Below are positions 37,793 through 50,688 of a stretch of 64,000 bases of DNA, piece by piece. The notes below the pieces were generated by a model that saw nothing but the letters and a program-made list of their open reading frames with translations, was not told the DNA's origin and searched no databases. This stretch comes from Phytobacter diazotrophicus (GTDB lineage: Bacteria > Pseudomonadota > Gammaproteobacteria > Enterobacterales > Enterobacteriaceae), in the NCBI GenBank assembly GCA_004346725.1, contig SMDE01000002.1, positions 186,001 through 250,000 on the forward strand. Direction: 5' to 3'. The translations under genes were made by a program, and so were the position numbers. Numbering within the stretch: position 1 is the stretch's first letter; each line of letters starts with the position of its first letter.

Positions 37793-38458
37793 TTAGTCCA
37801 GACGCCAATTCAGCACCGGCCAACGGTGCTGCTCTCCCTGGGCGGCGAGCTGTGAACAGGGATTGACCAGAAAAACCTCGTCGGCACGCAGACACAGGGG
37901 CAGATCATTAATTGAATCGGTGTAAAACGTCAGCGGACCATCGGCTTGCGGATGCGCGTCGAGCCAGTGGTGAAGGCAGGTGATTTTGCCCTCCTGATAG
38001 CTCGGTGTGCCGTCAATGATGTCGGTATAGCGGTCGTTATCCATTTTAACCTCAATACCAATGGCGTGCCGGATACCCAGCACAGGCGCGATTGCCTTCA
38101 CCAGCAGGCTGACCGAAGCCGAGATAATCAGCATCGGCTGATGTTGCGCCTGTAATAACTGGATAAGCGCGAGCGCCTGCGGGTAAATACGCGGACGGAT
38201 GTCGGTTTGCACACAGCGCGCCACCAGTTGGTCAACGTCATCACGGCTGAGTCCGATGAGCGGAGAGAGGATCAGCGCAACGTATTCCTGCAGATCCATC
38301 TCCCCCCGTGCGTAATCGAGCATCAGACGTTCTTCATGCAGCAAATATTCCGGGTCGCTGACATACCCTTCGCGGACCAGAAAGCGGCTAAAGATGGTGC
38401 TGCTGTCGCCATCTATCAGCGTATTGTCCAGATCGAATACGTAAAGCGGTTGCGACAT
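37793..38458 (-). CDS. HAD-IB phosphatase (phosphoserine phosphatase-like)
   Basis: 221 residues from ATG 38458, which follows AGGAAG; the frame extends to 38500. The HAD motif I DLDNTLIDGDSS is at residues 8-19, motif II is the Ser in IISASVS, and motif IV is DSINDLPL, all intact. Subclass IB enzymes dephosphorylate small metabolites such as phosphoserine. It abuts the phn-type transporter convergently, which suggests it may act on an imported phosphorylated compound. That link is inference. Confidence 0.82.
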   Translation of the reverse strand: MSQPLYVFDLDNTLIDGDSSTIFSRFLVREGYVSDPEYLLHEERLMLDYARGEMDLQEYVALILSPLIGLSRDDVDQLVARCVQTDIRPRIYPQALALIQLLQAQHQPMLIISASVSLLVKAIAPVLGIRHAIGIEVKMDNDRYTDIIDGTPSYQEGKITCLHHWLDAHPQADGPLTFYTDSINDLPLCLRADEVFLVNPCSQLAAQGEQHRWPVLNWRLD

Positions 38459-38746
38459 TGTGGCTTCCTTTTTATCCGTTTTGGACGCACAGACTGACAA
38501 AAATATATGACATCACGATGTTGAGCGGCGCATTTTTTATGCATTGAAAATGGCGATTTTACAAAAACAGGCACACGCTTGTGATCGGGGCAATACCGCT
38601 TTGTACCGGTCTTGATCAATGATGAGTCAATAAGAGCCGTTTTTATTTTAATTCCCCACAAACGGTGTTGCTTATAAGAAAGGAATTGGCTATCAAATCT
38701 GTAGATTCATTCAAATACCTCTAACTGGAAGCAGTGTATATCGTAA

Positions 38747-40960
<2,214 letters not shown>

Positions 40961-40966
40961 CCGACA

Positions 40967-40990
40967 ACCCGGCGAGACCTCTCGCCGGGT
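40967..40990. terminator. Terminator hairpin between katG and hmuV
   Basis: ACCCGGCGAGA and TCTCGCCGGGT form an 11-bp perfect stem with a 2-base loop, followed by GTTTATTC. It separates two convergent genes and can serve both strands. Confidence 0.75.
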
Positions 40991-40992
40991 GT

Positions 40993-41772
40993 TTATTCGC
41001 TTAAAAAGAGATACGGTTTTTCACTGTGTGGGTGCTGCTCCACCCGCACATCCGCCTGATACCATTTTTCGATGATCGATTTCTGAATAACCGTCTGCGG
41101 CGTGCCCTGCGCCACCAGTTTTCCCTGATGTAAGAGCAAAATCCGGTCTGCCCACAGCGCCGCCAGGTTCAGGTCGTGAAGCACCGTACAAACGTGCAGT
41201 TTTCCGCGCCGGGTCAGGCTTTTCATCAGGCGCAGTAGCTGCTGCTGATGATAGAGATCTAACGCTGAGGTAGGCTCATCAAGAAACAGCCAACCCTGCG
41301 GGCCATCATCCTGCCAGAGCTGCGCCAGACTGCGTGCCAGTTGAACGCGCTGCTGCTCGCCGACGGAGAGCGTGCTATAGCGGCGACCCGCCAGTTCGCA
41401 ACAACCGGTCAGCGCCATCACGCTGCGCACAATCTCACTTTCTTTGCCCGGTCCCCAGGGGGCGCGCCCCATGGCGATAATCCCCTCAACCGGCCAGTCA
41501 AATTGCATTCGGGTTTGTTGCAGCATCACCGCCCGGTGGCGGGAGAGCACCTCGGGCGGCCAGTCGTGTAGCGGGCGGCCATCCAGACAACACAGCCCCT
41601 CTTTGGCCTTTAAAAACCCGGTCAGCAGGCGCAGCAGTGTCGATTTCCCCGCGCCATTAGGGCCAATCAGCGCCACCAGTTCCCCTGCTTCGAGGGTGAC
41701 AGAGACATCGTTAATCAACTGGCGCGCGCCCATCCAGAGGTTGAGGTGCTCAGCCGTTAAAGACTTAACCAT
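40993..41772 (-). CDS. hmuV: Haemin ABC transporter ATPase HmuV
   Basis: 259 residues from ATG 41772. Walker A GPNGAGKST, signature LSVGEQQRVQLAR and Walker B LFLDEPTSAL are intact. It drives haem import through HmuU. Its start overlaps the end of hmuU by 8 bases. The open frame extends upstream to 41892 within hmuU but is not used. Confidence 0.92.
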   Translation of the reverse strand: MVKSLTAEHLNLWMGARQLINDVSVTLEAGELVALIGPNGAGKSTLLRLLTGFLKAKEGLCCLDGRPLHDWPPEVLSRHRAVMLQQTRMQFDWPVEGIIAMGRAPWGPGKESEIVRSVMALTGCCELAGRRYSTLSVGEQQRVQLARSLAQLWQDDGPQGWLFLDEPTSALDLYHQQQLLRLMKSLTRRGKLHVCTVLHDLNLAALWADRILLLHQGKLVAQGTPQTVIQKSIIEKWYQADVRVEQHPHSEKPYLFLSE

Positions 41773-42757
41773 GGGTCGCCCTCCCCTGACGGAAGATAAG
41801 CCACAGGAACCAGGGCGCGCCCAGTACACTGGTGAGCAGCCCCACCGGCATTTCCGCAGGCGCCACCACGGTGCGCGCAATCGTATCGGCAATCAGCAAC
41901 AGTATCGCCCCGGCCAGCACCGAACCCGGCACCAGCGCCCGATGGTCCGCCCCCAGCCACAGGCGCATCAGGTGCGGCACCACCAGGCCAATAAAGCTGA
42001 TAATGCCGCTGATGGCAACGCTGGCCGCCACCAGCAGTGCGCTGCACAGCAGCAACAACCTCTGCAGCATGGGCACGTTCACGCCGAGGTAATGCGCTTC
42101 TTCATCGCCCAGTTGCAGCAGGTTGAGCTGCCCGGCCACGCGCCAGACCACGACGGCAGAGGGCACCATCAGCGTAGCGGCGACGGCAAGCGTTGACCAC
42201 TGCGCCTGCCCAAGCCCACCCATCCCCCACAAAGAGAGCTGGCGCAACTGGGCATCATTACTGATCCACGACAGCACACCCACCAGCGCGCCGCACAGGG
42301 CGTTAATGGCAATCCCTACCAGTAACAGTCGTGAGAGCGAACTGTCGCGGGTTTTGCTGAGGATGAAAATCACCATCATCACTCCGACGCTACCGAGAAA
42401 CGCCGCCAGCATCGGGGCATACAGGGCCACCAGAGCAGGCACCGTCAATGGCAGCACCAGCCAGCAGGCTACCGCCAGCGCCGCACCACTGCTGACACCC
42501 AGCAAGCCTGGGTCCGCCAGTGGATTACGAAACAGCCCCTGCATCACGCAGCCGGAAAGCGCCAGCGATGCGCCTACAACCAGCGCCAACAGCACGCGCG
42601 GCAAACGGATAGTCAGCCAAATCTGGCGCAACGCTTCATCACCGCTGTGCCAGAGGCTGGCAAGCGGGAGCTGCATCGCCCCCACCGTGCTGGCCATCAG
42701 CGTTAGCCCGGCCAGCAGCACCGTCAGCCCCCAGAGATAGCGGGTCACAGGGCGCAT
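41765..42757 (-). CDS. hmuU: Haemin ABC permease HmuU (FecCD family)
   Basis: 330 residues with about ten helices and the FecCD pattern (RLPRVLLALVVGASLALSGCVMQGLFRNPLADPGLLGVSSGAA; AISGIISFIGLVVPHLMRL). It moves haem across the inner membrane. The start codon overlaps the hmuT stop by one base. Confidence 0.92.
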   Translation of the reverse strand: MRPVTRYLWGLTVLLAGLTLMASTVGAMQLPLASLWHSGDEALRQIWLTIRLPRVLLALVVGASLALSGCVMQGLFRNPLADPGLLGVSSGAALAVACWLVLPLTVPALVALYAPMLAAFLGSVGVMMVIFILSKTRDSSLSRLLLVGIAINALCGALVGVLSWISNDAQLRQLSLWGMGGLGQAQWSTLAVAATLMVPSAVVVWRVAGQLNLLQLGDEEAHYLGVNVPMLQRLLLLCSALLVAASVAISGIISFIGLVVPHLMRLWLGADHRALVPGSVLAGAILLLIADTIARTVVAPAEMPVGLLTSVLGAPWFLWLIFRQGRATHG

Positions 42758-43575
42758 TACGGCAATTGCTCCGCTTTGTCACGCAGCACTTTCAGCGCCT
42801 GTGGGGTGCGAACGCCAAAACCGAGCAGCGCGATATCGTCCACGATCAGCAGTTGCTTACTGCGCCCGGCAGGTGTTTGTGCAAGACCGGGCAGTTTCCA
42901 CAGGTTCTCTTCCCCGCCCATGCTTTTGACGCCGTCGGCGGAAATCACCACCAGGTCCGGTTTGCTGGCAATCACCCCTTCTTGCGAGAGGTTGCGATAG
43001 TGGCTAAAGCCCTGCATCGCATTGATTAAACCCGCGGCGCGAATCGCCCCGTCGGCAGCGGTCTCCTGCCCTGCGACCATCGACCCCATCCCGCCGTGGC
43101 TGAGGATAAACAGCACGCGTTTGTTAAGCGGTTGCGTCGGCAACGCGGCGATTTCGGCATCCAGTTTTTTGCGCAGTTCGGTCCCTTGTGCGGTTTTCCC
43201 GATGGCGGCGGCGACAGCGTCCACTTTCTTATCAATGGCCGCCACGTCATAACCGCCCGGAACGTTGACCAGCTTCACGTTGTTCTCTTCCACTTTTTTC
43301 AGCACCAGCGAGGGCTGCGCCTGGGCGCTTGCCAGTACAAGGGTCGGGCGCAGCGAGAGGATGCCTTCGGCATTCAACTGGCGCACATAGCCCACGTCGG
43401 GAAGCTTTTGCACCTCGCCAGGCCAGGTGCTGGTGCTGTCGCGCGCGACCATCTGCGGCCCCGCCCCCAGCGCCCAGGCAATTTCGCTGACATCGCCGCC
43501 AAGCGTAATAATCCGTTCGGCGGCGGCGCTGGCCATCAGCGGCAGTGCCGCCAGCAGCAGGACGAGTTTTTTCAT
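42757..43575 (-). CDS. hmuT: Periplasmic haemin-binding protein HmuT
   Basis: 272 residues with a signal peptide (MASAAA/E near residue 20). The cluster-A binding-protein fold is seen in RIITLGGDVSEIAWALG, LLSLRPTLVLASAQAQP and DLVVISADGV. A conserved Tyr in DVGYVRQLNAEG is a likely haem ligand in this group. It hands haem from the TonB-dependent receptor to HmuUV. Overlaps hmuS by 4 bases. Confidence 0.92.
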   Translation of the reverse strand: MKKLVLLLAALPLMASAAAERIITLGGDVSEIAWALGAGPQMVARDSTSTWPGEVQKLPDVGYVRQLNAEGILSLRPTLVLASAQAQPSLVLKKVEENNVKLVNVPGGYDVAAIDKKVDAVAAAIGKTAQGTELRKKLDAEIAALPTQPLNKRVLFILSHGGMGSMVAGQETAADGAIRAAGLINAMQGFSHYRNLSQEGVIASKPDLVVISADGVKSMGGEENLWKLPGLAQTPAGRSKQLLIVDDIALLGFGVRTPQALKVLRDKAEQLP

Positions 43576-44624
43576 GCCGCTTTTCCTTTCTCTGCCAGCG
43601 CGTCAATCTGTGAGCGCCACTGGCTCTGTTCCGGCTGGCCTTCGCTGCGCTGGCCGTACAACTGGGCGATCTGCGTGCCATCGGCGGCAAACAGCTCAAG
43701 ACTGGTGACATACCCGTCGGCGGTCGGCTTGCGGGTGATCCAACTTTCGGCAATGGTCTCCTCGCGCAGATGCAGGGTGAAGGCCGGGTTGAAAATGTTG
43801 AGCCAGCCTTTCATCGGCGTCACCTTTTCCAGCCCGCCGGTAAAGATCTGCACACAGCCACGGTTGCCCACGAAAATCATGATTTCGTTACCCTCCCGCA
43901 GCACGGTATTGAGCAGTTGCGACAGCGCATCGTTACCCACCCGCATAGCGAGATCATCCCTGACCAGCCGAAAGGCCTGCTGGCGGGAAATATTGTGTTG
44001 TTTCAACAGGCCAAAGAACTGATGCACATCGGTCATTGCGCGCCAGGCTTTATCCAGCGCCGCGCCGTCGGCATCCTGCGCGTAGCCAGGTGCGTCAATG
44101 GGTTGCAGCGTTAACGGCTGTACTTGCGGGGCGCTAAAGCGGGCAACCACCTCACCCCACGCAGCGCGATCGGTCTGTTCCGTGGCGTACACCTTGAGCA
44201 CCGCGTCCCCCTGATGATCAAAGAACTGTATGCTCTGGCGTTCACCGTGCGCACTTGCTTCACGCACAAAAAAGGCGCTGGCCCACTGGCTAATAAACAG
44301 GCGCAAATCCAGCGCCCGTGGGTTCAGTACCAGACCGGCACGCTCACTGATATGCAGGTTGGTAAAACTGCCCAGATGTTCATGAACCGCATAGTCATTG
44401 CGACAAATGCACTTCGTTTCCCCTACCAACTCAAGTGCGCTCAGGATCTCGCGTGCGTCATTGATCAGCGCGGTGGCGTCATGTCCTGTGCGGGCGTGCG
44501 TGAGTTCCGCTTCGCTTACCCCCAGTTCGCTGGCAATGTCGCGCGCGTATTTGCCCCGCGTCGCGGTTTTGATCTCCTGATACTGCTGCCAGAGTGCGGC
44601 GTAATCTTGCGATGAATGGGTCAT
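43572..44624 (-). CDS. hmuS: Haem-handling/degrading protein HmuS
   Basis: 350 residues of the ChuS/HemS family: tandem repeat structure with GLVLNPRALDLRLFISQWASAFFVRE and EIMIFVGNRGCVQIFTGGLE. The protein binds haem in the cytosol and takes part in its breakdown or storage. AAGGAAG lies before the ATG. Between hmuR and hmuT in the usual hmuRSTUV order. Confidence 0.92.
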   Translation of the reverse strand: MTHSSQDYAALWQQYQEIKTATRGKYARDIASELGVSEAELTHARTGHDATALINDAREILSALELVGETKCICRNDYAVHEHLGSFTNLHISERAGLVLNPRALDLRLFISQWASAFFVREASAHGERQSIQFFDHQGDAVLKVYATEQTDRAAWGEVVARFSAPQVQPLTLQPIDAPGYAQDADGAALDKAWRAMTDVHQFFGLLKQHNISRQQAFRLVRDDLAMRVGNDALSQLLNTVLREGNEIMIFVGNRGCVQIFTGGLEKVTPMKGWLNIFNPAFTLHLREETIAESWITRKPTADGYVTSLELFAADGTQIAQLYGQRSEGQPEQSQWRSQIDALAEKGKAA

Positions 44625-44650
44625 AGGTGTGCTTCCTTTATGAGATTAAA

Positions 44651-44672
44651 CCTCCGGCGCACAGGCCGGAGG
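44651..44672 (-). terminator. Intercistronic hairpin between hmuR and hmuS
   Basis: CCTCCGGC and GCCGGAGG form an 8-bp stem with a GCACAG loop, followed on the minus strand by TTTAAT. A partial terminator here would favour the abundant outer-membrane receptor over the downstream transporter genes. Confidence 0.55.
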
Positions 44673-44693
44673 GCAGGTTAAATGGAACAAAAA

Positions 44694-47066
44694 TCAGAAA
44701 TCGACGTTCACGCCCAGTTGCCATGTACGGCCAGGCATGACGGCAAGCGCTTTGTCGTAAGCATCCTGATTGGTGGTCTCCTCCTGGGTACGGCTGTTCA
44801 GGTAATCCCAGTATTTGCGATCGGTGATGTTATAAACGCCGCCGTGCAGTTTGACGTTCTTCGCCACCTGCCAGTACGCGGTCCAGTCCAGCAGGCCGTA
44901 GCCCGGCACGCGCATGTATTCGGCGCTGGATTCGCCAAGGGACGAACCGGTATTGCTATAGGATTCACGGGTGGTTGCGGTGGCCTGCTTGCCTTTGACG
45001 AAGGTGGCGGTCAGCGCGGTGCCATACCGTTTTGCCGGGTCATCCCAGGCCACGCCTGCAATGGCTTTCATCGGTGCGACGCTATCAAGGTCGATGTATT
45101 TGTCGCCCATATAGCTCGATTTCGACTGGCCCTGCGTATAGCCGTACGCCAGGGTCGCGCTCAGGCCATTAACCTCTTCAAACCAGGTGCCGAAGTTAAA
45201 TTTAGTGCTGATTTCACCGCCATAGATAAAGGCTTTATCGCGGTTTTCCGCCTGATAAATGGTGTAAATGTTGGACGGCACGCGGGTGAACTTGTCCGGG
45301 TTGCCGGTACGGGTGTAACGCGTATAGGCGATAAAGTTCTTATAACTGTTGTAGAACAGCGCGGTGCGCAGGGTAATGCCTTCCGTCACCTCACCTTTCA
45401 TCCCCCATTCGAGATTATCGCTGGTTTCGGTTTTAAGGTCGGTATTACCCACCAGCGCATACTGCCCGCGCCCTGCATAGTTTGAGCCCAGATTCCAGGA
45501 GCCGTACAACTGGCTGGCGTTGGGGAATTCCGCCCCGCGTTTGTATTGCAGGTAGGTCATCAGACGCGGCGTCAGATCGTACTGGAAGGTCAGCGACGGC
45601 AGCCACTGGGTGTCTGAGTTTTTGCCATACAGCGTGGACACGTCGGACTCATCCAGCACCGTGCTGTTGCTGGTCAGACTGGCGAGGTTGTCCGGCTTCA
45701 TTGACTGATGCACAACGCGCACGCCGGGGATAATCGCAAAGTTACGATCGGCAAGGTCGAAATTAATCTGATCCTGGGCGAACGCCCCCAGCGTGTAGCC
45801 ACGGCTATCGGCTTCCGGCTGCATAATCTCGCTAAACACACTCGGTATTGGCGACTGGCTGAACGGACGCTGTGTTTTGCTGGTGCTGGCGTTGAAACCG
45901 GCGCTTAAATCGTGGCGCCCGAGGGTTTTCGTCAGCGCGTTGGTGATGCCCCAGGTATCGGTATCATAGTTTGAATTTACCGTCTCCATCGACAGCGTGG
46001 TGCTGTCCGGCATGTATGTCCAGTCGTGGGCTTCCGTATGCTGGTAGTAAACTTTGGTGGACATGCTGTCCAGCCAGGCATTCACTGGCGTCCAGTCATC
46101 TTTCAGGCTGACACCCCAGCGACGCGTCTGGCTGGTCTGGTTGGCGTTGCCGATAATGGAACTGCCTGCGCTGTTCCACGCATCGTAATGGGTGTGGTTG
46201 GTCTTGTGGTAGTAATCCAGCGTACCGGTAAATTTATGCGCCTCATTCGGCTGCCAGATACCGGAAGCCAGCATCGCATCGGAGTGCCAGTTGGCCGGGT
46301 AGGCGTCAATTGTGCCGCTGTTATTACGGGTCTGCTGACCGTCACGACGGCTGTAAACAAAGATGCCGCGCAGGGTTTCATCGCCGCCCGCCGCCGTCAG
46401 GCCGTTGTGCCAGCTACGATCCGCTGAATCATAATCCGACTGGTAACCAAAGTAGGTCTGCTTACCCGCTTGCAGGTAATTGTCTGCCGATTTCGGCTGG
46501 AACGAGACGTTGCCGCCGATAGAAGTATTGGCGGTTTCGGTGGAGGTGGCGCCAGACTGAATATCAATCCCACCGTACATATAAGGGTCGATATAATCGC
46601 GACCAATACCAAAGGTATTCAGGCCGGAGCGGCTGACATAACTACGCCCGGTGGCATCGGGTTGCGCAATACCGTCAACGTCGATCCCGACACGGTTACT
46701 TTCCAGGCCACGAATGTTGTATCCGGTATAGCCACCACGGTCAAAGCCGCTTTTGCCATTGCCGGAACCCCCGCTTGCGCCGGTGGCGCTAATAAGCGGC
46801 TCGTAGCGCATGATTGAACCAAAGTCGTTGGCGCCTTTGTTTTGCAGATCCTCTGCACTTACCGTATGGCTGCTGCCCGCTTTCAGTACAGGTGCAGGTG
46901 CGGTAACAACCATCTCCTCGGCATTGTCCTGCCGGGTATCGGTTGCGGTGGTCTGTTTTACGTGAGCATCAGCCGCCACGGCGGAGGTCTGATACAGTGC
47001 TGCGAGCAGTGAAGTCACCAGAACGCTCTTGCGAAACGGTGTCCGGGAAAGTTGCGATGTACCCAT
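44694..47066 (-). CDS. hmuR: TonB-dependent haem/haemoglobin receptor HmuR
   Basis: 790 residues from ATG 47066 (MGTSQLSRTPFRKSV), followed by a signal peptide ending SAVAA near residue 32. The TonB box EEMVVTA, the plug (GGYTGYNIRGLESNRVGIDVDGI) and a 22-strand barrel ending in WQLGVNVDF are present. It takes haem or haem proteins across the outer membrane. First gene of the hmu operon. A Fur box lies about 120 bases upstream. The frame extends to 47153 but without signal-peptide character. Confidence 0.93.
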   Translation of the reverse strand: MGTSQLSRTPFRKSVLVTSLLAALYQTSAVAADAHVKQTTATDTRQDNAEEMVVTAPAPVLKAGSSHTVSAEDLQNKGANDFGSIMRYEPLISATGASGGSGNGKSGFDRGGYTGYNIRGLESNRVGIDVDGIAQPDATGRSYVSRSGLNTFGIGRDYIDPYMYGGIDIQSGATSTETANTSIGGNVSFQPKSADNYLQAGKQTYFGYQSDYDSADRSWHNGLTAAGGDETLRGIFVYSRRDGQQTRNNSGTIDAYPANWHSDAMLASGIWQPNEAHKFTGTLDYYHKTNHTHYDAWNSAGSSIIGNANQTSQTRRWGVSLKDDWTPVNAWLDSMSTKVYYQHTEAHDWTYMPDSTTLSMETVNSNYDTDTWGITNALTKTLGRHDLSAGFNASTSKTQRPFSQSPIPSVFSEIMQPEADSRGYTLGAFAQDQINFDLADRNFAIIPGVRVVHQSMKPDNLASLTSNSTVLDESDVSTLYGKNSDTQWLPSLTFQYDLTPRLMTYLQYKRGAEFPNASQLYGSWNLGSNYAGRGQYALVGNTDLKTETSDNLEWGMKGEVTEGITLRTALFYNSYKNFIAYTRYTRTGNPDKFTRVPSNIYTIYQAENRDKAFIYGGEISTKFNFGTWFEEVNGLSATLAYGYTQGQSKSSYMGDKYIDLDSVAPMKAIAGVAWDDPAKRYGTALTATFVKGKQATATTRESYSNTGSSLGESSAEYMRVPGYGLLDWTAYWQVAKNVKLHGGVYNITDRKYWDYLNSRTQEETTNQDAYDKALAVMPGRTWQLGVNVDF

Positions 47067-47182
47067 AATGTTGCAAGCCTTAGAATTTATTAGTATCAGG
47101 CCCACCGTTGCTTCCAGTCTTTTTATTGAGCGGGTGCTGTCAGCATAAGACACACTGCACCGCTCTTTATCTTGACCGGAAT

Positions 47183-47201
47183 CATAATGATAACTATTAT
47201 C
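47183..47201. promoter_or_regulatory. Fur box upstream of hmuR
   Basis: CATAATGATAACTATTATC matches the 19-base Fur consensus at 16 positions. It lies between hmuR and the divergent small gene at 47284, so it can repress both under iron-rich conditions. Confidence 0.85.
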
Positions 47202-47283
47202 AGTTGCAACAACTTCACAATTTCTTCACGCTTTGCGCATTCTTTTGTCTACACTAAGCCAACGTTTACACTTGTTGGTTAAC

Positions 47284-47577
47284 ATGATTATGCAAAACAA
47301 ACCCGCCATCACCTTACAGTACTGCTCCCAGTGCAACTGGATGCTGCGCGCCAGTTGGATGGCGCAGGAACTGCTTCACAGCTTTAGTGCCGACTTAGCT
47401 TCCGTCACCCTGGTACCGGGTACGGGCGGTATTTTTGTCATTGATATCGACGGAAAGGTTATCTGGGACCGTAAAGTGGATGGCGGTTTTCCGGATGCCG
47501 CAGAGCTAAAACGCCGCGTGCGAGATTACTGCTTCCCGGAAAAAGATCTCGGGCATCTGGAAAAGAAAAGCGACTAG
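47284..47577 (+). CDS. SelT/SelW/SelH (Rdx) family protein
   Basis: 97 residues. A CxxC redox pair (YCSQCNW) near the N-terminus and the strand VTLVPGTGGIFVIDIDGKVIWDRK define the Rdx family, thioredoxin-like proteins of unknown partner. ATG 47284 or 47290 are both possible; the longer frame to 47233 lies over the promoter. Divergent from hmuR across the Fur box, so it is probably iron-regulated too. Confidence 0.8.
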   Translation: MIMQNKPAITLQYCSQCNWMLRASWMAQELLHSFSADLASVTLVPGTGGIFVIDIDGKVIWDRKVDGGFPDAAELKRRVRDYCFPEKDLGHLEKKSD

Positions 47578-47875
47578 CCAACGTAAAATGTGCGAGCAGT
47601 TTATATTTGTTGCTCGCGCATAATCGAATAATTGTCAGACAAACAGCGCCCCGCCACCTTAATATCCCTGATCATCATTGCTATTTCACTTCCCAAAACT
47701 ACCGCTGCCAATAATTCTGCACAGAGTAAATATTTATTTACCGGCTTTAATGCAACATCTTGATTCAAAATACATTATTCTATTTAAGTGATCCGCTTCA
47801 TATTGTTTAGCGTTCTCTATTAAGCCGTTTCCGATGCCCGATATGATGCGAAAAATAAACCCAATGGAGATCACA
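47578..47875. other. Intergenic region, nothing recognised
   Basis: AT-rich leader region of the YheO-like regulator gene. No gene, repeat or clear operator seen. Confidence 0.5.
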
Positions 47876-48559
47876 ATGAATAAAGATGAATCAATCAAGG
47901 ATATCGGTTTATTTACCGACGCAGATACCGAGTGTATGAAATCATTTTCACACCTTGCAGAAATGATCGCAGGCCTGATAGGGCCACACTGCGAAGTGGT
48001 GCTGCATTCATTTGAAGATCACAACGCGTCGGTGAATAAAATTATTAATGGCCACCACACCGGTAGAACGATCGGCTCGCCCATTACCGATATGGGACTT
48101 AAGACGCTGCAATTGTTTAACAAGACCGGCATCAATAATACGCTGAGCTATTTTACGCGAAATAAAAAAGGTGAGTTGTTTAAATCAGCGACGTCGGTGC
48201 TCTTTGGCGAAGAAGGCAAAGCGATTGGGCTATTTTGCGTCAATATCAATCTCTCTGTTCCCTTTCACCAGATGCTCGAAACTCTGATCCCGGACGGTGA
48301 GGAACCCATGCCTTTTACCGAACATTTCGGTGCCAGCCCGCATGAGGTTGTGATGGAAGCGGCAGACAATGTTATCGCCAGCGTACAAAGAGACGTCATG
48401 ATAACCAGCAAATTCAAAAACAAAGCGGTGGTTAACCAACTGTATAATAATGGCATTTTTGAGCTAAAAGACGCTGTGAAGATTGTCGCCGCCCGTCTTG
48501 GCATCACCCGCTATGCCATCTACAAATATCTGCGTGAACGTAAGTCCCGCCAGGCTTAA
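47876..48559 (+). CDS. YheO-like PAS/helix-turn-helix transcriptional regulator
   Basis: 227 residues from ATG 47876, which follows GGAG; the frame extends to 47834. The YheO-type PAS domain is at about 25-140 (AGLIGPHCEVVLHSFEDH, GRTIGSPITDMGLK, KSATSVLFGEEGKAIGLFCVNIN). The C-terminal helix-turn-helix is FELKDAVKIVAARLGITRYAIYKYLRE. It lies 600 bases upstream of tpl on the same strand and may regulate tyrosine use. That role is inference from position. Confidence 0.8.
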   Translation: MNKDESIKDIGLFTDADTECMKSFSHLAEMIAGLIGPHCEVVLHSFEDHNASVNKIINGHHTGRTIGSPITDMGLKTLQLFNKTGINNTLSYFTRNKKGELFKSATSVLFGEEGKAIGLFCVNINLSVPFHQMLETLIPDGEEPMPFTEHFGASPHEVVMEAADNVIASVQRDVMITSKFKNKAVVNQLYNNGIFELKDAVKIVAARLGITRYAIYKYLRERKSRQA

Positions 48560-50528
<1,969 letters not shown>

Positions 50529-50537
50529 TGTGTTTTC

Positions 50538-50565
50538 CTGCCCCATGACCTGATGGGGCAGTTTT
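50538..50565 (+). terminator. Rho-independent terminator after tpl
   Basis: CTGCCCCAT and ATGGGGCAG form a 9-bp stem with a GACCTG loop, followed by TTTTG. It separates tpl from the permease gene, which probably depends on read-through or its own promoter. Confidence 0.85.
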
Positions 50566-50688
50566 GTTTCTCGCCGATAAAAAATGATGTTCAAACTTAT
50601 ATAACGCTACCCTGATTATTCGCGTTGCTGCCAACGCGTGTGCAACCTGAATAACGACGGGTAGGATACTTATTCAGGAATATCTATT

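Noticed and set aside
44682-45485. Long plus-strand open frame antisense to hmuR
   Set aside because: Shadow frame of a GC-rich barrel gene; no ribosome site, no family, and hmuR is unambiguous.
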